In this document: positions 57,851 to 64,000 of the stretch, piece by piece
Layout: each line of letters starts with the position of its first letter
How positions within the stretch are numbered: the stretch's first letter is position 1
NCBI GenBank assembly: GCA_028829895.1
Contig: CM054181.1
Coordinates: 69,187,759-69,251,758, forward strand
Length of the DNA stretch: 64,000 nt
Source: Sinotaia quadrata
Taxonomy: Eukaryota > Mollusca > Gastropoda > Architaenioglossa > Viviparidae
Direction: 5' to 3'
Translations under genes and position numbers: made by a program
Notes under the pieces: generated by a model
The model's database searches: none
Told to the model about the DNA's origin: nothing
The model's input: the letters and a program-made list of their open reading frames with translations, nothing else

Positions 57851-58932
57851 TTAACCCTTTAAGGGGCAGAGCGGCCCAAAACGTTTTTACTACCGAAAGG
57901 GCAAAACGTCCAAAAGCGTCCGTAGCAACCAGTGCTCTTTTCTTCTCATATCGTTCGAGAAATTGTGAGACTTCCGGTGTCTACAGGAAGCATGACGTTT
58001 GTACAACGATTTCCGCGCCATTTTTAAGTGTTTTCATGTGGCAGCATTCATTTTTTCATAAAGTTTTCTTTGTTTTTCACGTTTGGTGTTTCAAATGGAT
58101 TTCTTAGAATCGTCGAGCGATAATGAGGAGTTTAATGGATTCAATTTATCGGATAATGAGGTAAGAGAAGTTTATTTTGAATCGGATGATGGGATTAGAA
58201 GTGACATTAATATCAGTAGCATGCACATGTTGCATCTTTCAAATTTTGGAGGAGAGTTCATCAGATTCTGAGGATATCGAAGAGAAGTAGCGGGGAGGGG
58301 TATCTGGAGACGCACATGGTTGGAATAGTAGTACTTTAGCACTGAATATATCGGAATTTATAACAGAAATGGGGCCAAATGTGACTGGAATTAATGATAG
58401 TACTCAGCTGGCTAGTTTTTCAAAGTAGAAACATTTGACAAGATATCAGAATAAATGAACGAGTACGCACGTCCGAAAATCGTGGAAAAACAAAATGGCG
58501 ATCCAGGTTGGAAGGAAACTAATGCCACTGAAATTAAGGCTTATTTTGGGCTTATGATTTTGATAGGAATTTATAATCTGCCGAAAAAAGAAATATATTG
58601 GGTGTCTGATGACAGATTAGTGTTCCCGGCATCAACAAAGTGTGTGTACATAGTGTTTGTAGCGGACAATAACTGGACAATATTTTTTTGTGTAAATATA
58701 TATTTTTATGCAAGGATTCAAATTTAACACCTGAAAGTATACTTCAATTAAGGATATTAATAAATCTGCTTTCATTTCCTTTCATTTTGCATTTTATTTC
58801 ATTGAAATATATGCACTAATACCTAAGATATGGTGTTTTTACTAAAGTAACCCTAAATCTCACTGAAACCCTGAAAAATCTTGCCCCTTCAGAGTTAGAA
58901 AAAGGAAAAATGTCTGCCCCTTAAAGGGTTAA
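57851..58932 (+). mobile_element. Non-autonomous piggyBac-type transposon
   Basis: The 20 bases at 57851-57870 (TTAACCCTTTAAGGGGCAGA) are the exact reverse complement of 58913-58932. Read as TTAA target duplications, this leaves a 1,074-bp element with 16-bp perfect terminal inverted repeats, diagnostic of the piggyBac superfamily. Inside, the left part has the Cys-free acidic N-terminus of a piggyBac transposase and then a segment matching the start of the DDE_Tnp_1_7 domain. The region that would hold the catalytic Asp triad is absent. It lies in the inferred first intron of the hnRNP C-like gene, same orientation. Intact ends with a gutted gene suggest mobilisation in trans and fairly recent insertion. 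Confidence 0.88.
58095..58727 (+). pseudogene. piggyBac transposase fragment, broken and truncated
   Basis: A frame from ATG 58095 to 58271 begins MDFLESSSDNEEFNGF and is acidic, like piggyBac transposase N-termini. After stops and a frame change, a second frame (58455-58727) has NEYARPKIVEKQ and then TEIKAYFGLMILIGIYNLPK, the conserved start of the transposase catalytic-domain family. Homology fades after SDDRLVFPAS, so only roughly the first third of a normal transposase of about 550-600 residues is left and none of the catalytic residues. It cannot encode an active enzyme. Confidence 0.75.
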
Positions 58933-58944
58933 GAGTTATTGGAA

Positions 58945-58981
58945 CACTTGCGCCCCCCCCCCACACACACACACACACACT
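58945..58981. repeat. Poly-C then (AC)n
   Basis: About ten C, then about eight AC units, immediately right of the piggyBac element. Confidence 0.95.
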
Positions 58982-59499
58982 CACTGCATGACAATTCTCA
59001 TGCAAATCTTGATGAGAGTTCATTGCAGCTATATGTACAAGCCACGTTGGAAAGTGAATTGCACTCACTGTGGCTAGATCCTAACACTTATTAAATGGGG
59101 ACTGAAAATGCCTCCTTTTCATAGAAAATTTTCTAATCCTTGTATAGTTGTAACTAGTATAGGCATTCTTAATTGTTGACATGGCCTCATAAAGTCAGAG
59201 TCATATTACACAATTTAAATCTTGTGCTGTACAAATTTCATCCTCCATTAAAACTTCTTAGATGTGGCATAATGGAGTTGCATACACATCTCTACAATAC
59301 ACATGTACGAGAAATAACTAGTCTCCTTGTGTAGTAAATGCACAGATGATGTGGCAGCACCCGCCATGGAGTGGTTCATATTAAAAATACAAACTTCGTA
59401 TGTATATTGGTGGTAGGGGTCATAATTTTATTGTTTGTTGCTTTAGCTAATGTTGACTATGTATTTTCACTTGTTTTCAGGGCACCTTTTTTTATAGCA

Positions 59500-61732
59500 A
59501 TGATGCGAAGACCTCCAATGCCTGGTCATGGACCTCTACCAGTTCCCCCTCCTCCAGTACCACTTCCAGGCAAAATAAGCAATGTTACCAATTCAAATGA
59601 CCCATCATCAAAAGAGTCACGAGTGTTCGTGGGAAATTTGAACACCATTGTCATTAAGAAGGAAGATGTTGATGCAATTTTTCATCGTTATGGCATTGTG
59701 ACTGGTATATCTATGCATAAGGGCTATGCCTTCGTGCAGTTCAACCATCCAGCTGAGGCAAGAAGAGCTGTGTCATTTGAAAATGGTCAGGTGTATGCTG
59801 GACAGCCTCTTGGTTAGTAAAAGTAAAATTTAATTTTGCATCATCTTATTCATATTTTGTTTCCATTATTAAATGTTTGTTAGGAATAAAATAAACTTTA
59901 GTAGTTATACTACTGAAAGTAAATACTTGAAAAGAGAGAACTTATTTGTTGCTTATTTTTATTTTGGAGAATTCTGTTCATTTATATATAATAATTATTT
60001 GTACCATAGACCCTTATACATTTTTTATTATCTTGTGTAAATTGCCCTTTCTTACTGTGCAAATAGGTGAAGATTTTTTTAAAATGTAATTGGTGGTAGT
60101 GATGGTGATTCACTTTCAGTTGTAGTTTTTATCTAGTTTAGAGCCAAAGAAGATAAGTTTGTTTTTCACTTATACTTTATTAAATAATTTATTTTGTTTG
60201 CTGGGGTGGGGGGGAACTGATCAGAAACTTGATTATCCATAAAAATGGAAAAAATAGATTTAAATAGCCAAAAACCTGGTTAATTCACCATCAAGCATAC
60301 TAAAATATTTAGAATTAAATGCAATGCATTGCAGAAAAGACTTACATTTTCAGTCACACATTATTCATTTGAAAGATAGCAAAGAATCTTACTTTTTCTT
60401 CATTGTTCTCATCATGCAGCCAGAAGATATGTTAAACTCCTCCTTTAATTTAAGTTCCTCTAAAAATACTTCACTTTCAGTGCACAAATGGCACCTGAAA
60501 CCACTTTTCTATTTGTTAGCATTTTGTCATTTACGTATTACTTTTAGAGTTTCATCATTTTCTTGCTCAACATTCTACTCACTGTCAGAAACTCTAGCAG
60601 ACTGAATTAATTTATCTTGTGCTTCTCCTACTATCGTGTGTTGTTTGGTCACCAACATTATATAAAGCATCATGATTGTCACACCTTTTTCAGTTTTTTT
60701 AATCTGTTCATTTGTATGATCATATATGGGTTTTTCACCTGCCTATTTATATGTCTGAAAAAATAGCATGGATCCCTCTTCGCAGTACAACACTTGCCAT
60801 CTTGATATTTGGGATATGTTGCATTGGTTTGGGCTTTTCAAGCAGCTCTCTTTTCATATCCCAAATTTTTTTAGACCTGAGAACTCTAAACATATCATTT
60901 GTATCAGCAGGAAAAGCACTGTCTCTTTTGCCTACTTGTTTGTTTAGCTGTGTATTTGTATGTTCGTTGTTTCTCATTTATATATAGTCAGTACTTAGAA
61001 CTTTTATAAAATTAAGTGCTTTTATTAAGTCTTCTTTTAATTTAATTGATTTTTTTTTTTTTTTTACTACCTATGTAGACTTGCTTCTTCCATGCATTTG
61101 TTTAGGTTTTTTTTTTTGTTGTTTTTTTGTTTTAAATGTGTGATTTTCTTTATCAGCATTGTTACTTATTCATAATTCTACTTTCAGTAATAAAAAGTGG
61201 CTTTGGCTGGTTTGTTTAAAGCAGACTTTTAATGATTTTTGCATAGCACCTCCATTCTTGTTATTTTTTTTTTTTTTTAAATCAGTGCATCATTTTGTGA
61301 TAATAAAGTTGATGTTTTGGTTTACTTGAATACTGGAAAATTTATTATTATTGACAAAACCAGTACTGTGGTTTATTTTATAAGCATAATTGTTATCCAT
61401 ACATCATTACATGACTTGCGTGGACCTTGCTTGTCCTCATGAGTTTTACTATTTTATCATTTGTAAGAATAAAATGTAAGCCAAAATCATTTTAATTATT
61501 TAAGTTAACTCCATATAGGGTACTGATACTTTCATATCCCTTATGGAATGTGTGGATAAAATCTGTCTTCTTTTTTTTTAAGCTTTGAAAAGTGCTATTG
61601 CACTTACAGTGATAAATGTATCTGATATTGTTCATGTAATTTCTCATATATATCTTTTACAGATTTGAACATTGTCTCAGAACCTAAGCAAAGGCCAGGT
61701 CAAAAACGCCCTAATTTTGCACAAAATGAAAG
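59500..61732 (+). CDS. hnRNP C/RALY-like RNA-binding protein, 5' part (runs off the window)
   Basis: Two coding exons: 59500-59812 (ATG ATG start, acceptor ending 59480, donor TTG|GTTAGT) and 61663-61732 (acceptor CTTTTACAG, donor AAAG|GTGATT). They join in phase 1 and encode about 127 residues before leaving the window in phase 2. A Pro-rich N-terminus (residues 5-24) precedes one RRM with RNP2 VFVGNL (42-47) and RNP1 KGYAFVQF (74-81). The junction gives GQPLDLNIVSEPK, the RRM C-terminus typical of the hnRNP C/RALY family. By family the product is a nuclear pre-mRNA-binding protein; the leucine-zipper-like oligomerisation region and acidic tail would lie in exons beyond the window. The Pro-rich leader is longer than I expect for hnRNP C. 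An alternative acceptor (TTTTTATAG at about 59498) uses the same ATG. Confidence 0.88.
59813..61662 (+). other. Intron between hnRNP C-like coding exons 1 and 2
   Basis: The donor is GTTAGT and the acceptor CTTTTACAG. T-rich. A minus-strand ATG frame (60977-60747, 76 codons, with DTNDMFRVLRSKKIWDMKRE) reads better than its surroundings but matches nothing I know. Confidence 0.8.
61663..61732 (+). CDS. Coding exon 2 of the hnRNP C/RALY-like gene
   Basis: This 70-nt exon lies between CTTTTACAG (ending 61662) and GTGATT. The first two bases complete the Asp codon after GQPL, then LNIVSEPKQRPGQKRP follows. The basic, Pro/Gln-containing linker after the RRM fits the hnRNP C/RALY group. It ends in phase 2, and I found no convincing continuation in the remaining 2.3 kb. 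Confidence 0.8.
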
Positions 61733-64000
61733 GTGATTTAGCTTATTAATCTCAATAAAAATTATATACCTATGACTTTTGTATGGAATATTATAAACAA
61801 CATACCAAGACTCAATGCTTACTAATTTCAGAAACCTATTCAAATAAATTCCTTGTCAACCAACCAGATTAAACAGAAAAGAGTTCTTTTATAAGTTTTA
61901 ACATGCAAATTTGAAGATTAAACTTTTGAGTCATATTCTCAAAATATCTTTTTATTTTCGAATGTGTGTTGATCAAGATAATGTTTCTTCGTTTCAGTTA
62001 TGAGTTCAAAATTCAAATGTAATTATTTTAGAGTGCTGAAAATGTGTTGTTTTTAATTTGACTTATATTAATCCAGATGGATAGCTTTAGATCTTAACTG
62101 CAGTACAGAAAAGAAGAATAATGATTTATTGTATCAATGACAAGTGTTGATCAGTGCAGTTATACTGTATGAAGGAGAATAGAGAGCAGTGGCAAATTCT
62201 AAGGGTAGTGTTTTTATTTCATTACATTATTTTTTCCCTTACATCTCATTGGACTGCCTATCCACTAAATCTATATGCATTGATCTTTGATTTCAATGTA
62301 ATTTATATATGAGGTGTACTAATGTAAACCTATTTATATACCATGTTAAAAGTTATTGCTCATTTAAGGAGGGGAAATTTTTCACTCTGAATCAACCACA
62401 TCATTAGGAACGTCAGAATGGAGGGCAATAAATTTTTTAAATATTCAGAACCAAAACTTCAAAAAAGGTTACTTTTGAAATAAAAATATAAAATCTGTTT
62501 ATTTGTAATAATTGTCATAAATTTTGATGAATCTGTTCTGAACAATGTAATCTTTCAATTTTATGCTCAACAGTGAACTGTAACACAAAAGAGGAGTAAT
62601 ATTTCTATCTCCACTTAATTTTCTTGTAACACCACACGTTTTTTAAAAGCTGATATCTTTCACAATAGTATTTATTGTTTGTTTAACCCATTATTTTCAT
62701 GGTATCATAAACTGTGATAGTAGAAAGTTATTTCTCATATAGTCAGAATATGTACGCCTGACATTCCGTCAATAAACTTAATGCAGAAGGCATTAGGTGA
62801 TGACATCTTAATGGTCTGATTTGGGGGAGGAATTTCTTTTTTTTTTTTTTTTTTTGCTGCCCAATAGTTTTACTTAAGTACTTATAATCACTCATTAATT
62901 TGCTGTTTCTACACTTTTCCGAAGTAATTAACAGCATTCTCATTTTAATTAGATCATTTAAAAGGTTAGTAGAAGAAACTGTTAATTAATAGTCATCCAG
63001 CTGTTCTTACAAGATAGTATTTTAAAAATATAAATAATGAGGGGCTTGCACCCTCTTAGATTCTTGTTTCTAGAACTATACATTTTCCATAACCAAACTT
63101 GTCTTAAGAAATGTCACTCAGATTCTTTCACTATATTGCTGGCATAGAACATGCAGTTTCAATAATATATCCAAACTGTGTGTTTATTCTATATTATCCT
63201 AAGAATCTGCCTAAATAGTTTTAAATATTATTTTAATTGCAGACCTTTCTTCAGTGCAAAGTTTTTCTTCAGAATTAAGATCACCTCATTTTGCCTCAAT
63301 TTATGTAATGGTTTAGTGGCCATCAGTGTTTGCAAGTGAAACAAAAAAGAGTTGTTTGGGGTCCAAACTTTGCTACATGGATGAAATAATCCTGTGGATT
63401 TGTGTTGGGTTTCATTTCTAAGCTGGGTATTCCTCTCTTTGTATTTGCTTAACTGACGATTTTCCCCTAATTTTTTTCCTTTCAGACATTCTCCCATACA
63501 ATTTACAATGATTTTTCATATTACCATTAAATTGGAGATTTATTTTTCATTTTTACCATCTCCTGGTCTTAACTAGATTACAACCAATCAACCAAATATT
63601 TTGACAAATATTTTTGCATATGAGAGCAAGAGAGGGTCACTTGCAATATCCTGGCCATCACCTCTGTTTTCAAACAAAATCTTTTTTCAGTTTGAGAGCA
63701 GGTGTTTATTTTCCATTAGAATAAAGCATTTAACTTCACTGTATCGTTCTTCTTCATTTAAAAGTAGCTGTGTCAAGTTGAAAGTAAACATTTGGTAGAT
63801 TCATAACCCTATCTCCCCAAATTGGGAATATTCTAAGATAAGAGAAAGGAAGCTGCAGTTAGAGAGCAGCTCCAGATTAGTATGATTGGAATCAAAGAAG
63901 AATTTACAACTTCATCTCAAGAGATAGATGGAGGCATCTTTGTTGCGAGGAAAATCCTTTACAAATATAAACCCAGCAAATTCTACAAACATAGCATACC
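61733..64000 (+). other. Following intron of the hnRNP C-like gene (runs off the window)
   Basis: The donor AAAG|GTGATT starts it. I saw no exon continuing the phase-2 frame, so the rest of the gene is presumably downstream. Only a T-run (62838-62856) stands out. Confidence 0.55.

Noticed and set aside
59371..59499. N-terminal extension of the hnRNP C-like frame with a hydrophobic segment
   Set aside because: It lies upstream of a strong acceptor (TTGTTTTCAG at 59480) and starts without ATG, so it is intron sequence read in frame. The family has no signal peptide.

Overview
The window is nuclear DNA of a multicellular animal. It is AT-rich. Its genes are split by GT-AG introns of up to several kb, and the left half is packed with micro- and minisatellites. 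Nothing in it fixes the species. The mix of a large C2H2 zinc-finger gene, an MPV17-family gene and an hnRNP C/RALY-like gene with very dense tandem repeats would suit a marine invertebrate, with a mollusc as my guess and no more than that.

Layout. Positions 1-33,350 hold no gene I can support. This half has about 20 distinct tandem arrays with units of 2 to about 65 bp, three diverged copies of a roughly 300-bp dispersed repeat (11.7, 13.3 and 29.5 kb), a decayed PIF/Harbinger-type DNA transposon on the minus strand (about 26.5-27.0 kb), and a glutamine-rich open block on the minus strand (27.8-28.97 kb) that I cannot identify. Positions 34,215-42,194 (+) encode a 1,354-residue protein with 17 zinc fingers in three coding exons. 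Two of its fingers are cut by introns and reform exactly on splicing. Positions 50,463-51,188 (-) encode a complete MPV17L2-like membrane protein of 241 residues in one coding exon. Positions 59,500-61,732 (+) hold the first two coding exons of an hnRNP C/RALY-like RNA-binding protein that continues beyond the window.

Gene relations. The zinc-finger and MPV17L2-like genes converge on an 8-kb intergenic stretch. The MPV17L2-like and hnRNP C-like genes diverge, and the sequence around 55.5-55.95 kb looks like a shared promoter with a 5' untranslated exon on each side. A piggyBac-type element with perfect 16-bp terminal inverted repeats and TTAA target duplications (57,851-58,932) sits in the inferred first intron of the hnRNP C-like gene. 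A separate roughly 200-bp TTAA-flanked MITE lies at 47,994-48,193.

No rRNA, tRNA, CRISPR array or bacterial-type gene was seen. Most open frames in the left half are by-products of tandem repeats whose unit length is a multiple of three, or of dinucleotide runs. The most useful observations are the transposon remnants, the dispersed repeat family, the related minisatellites at 17.3 and 19.5 kb, and a possible intronic polyadenylation isoform of the zinc-finger gene.
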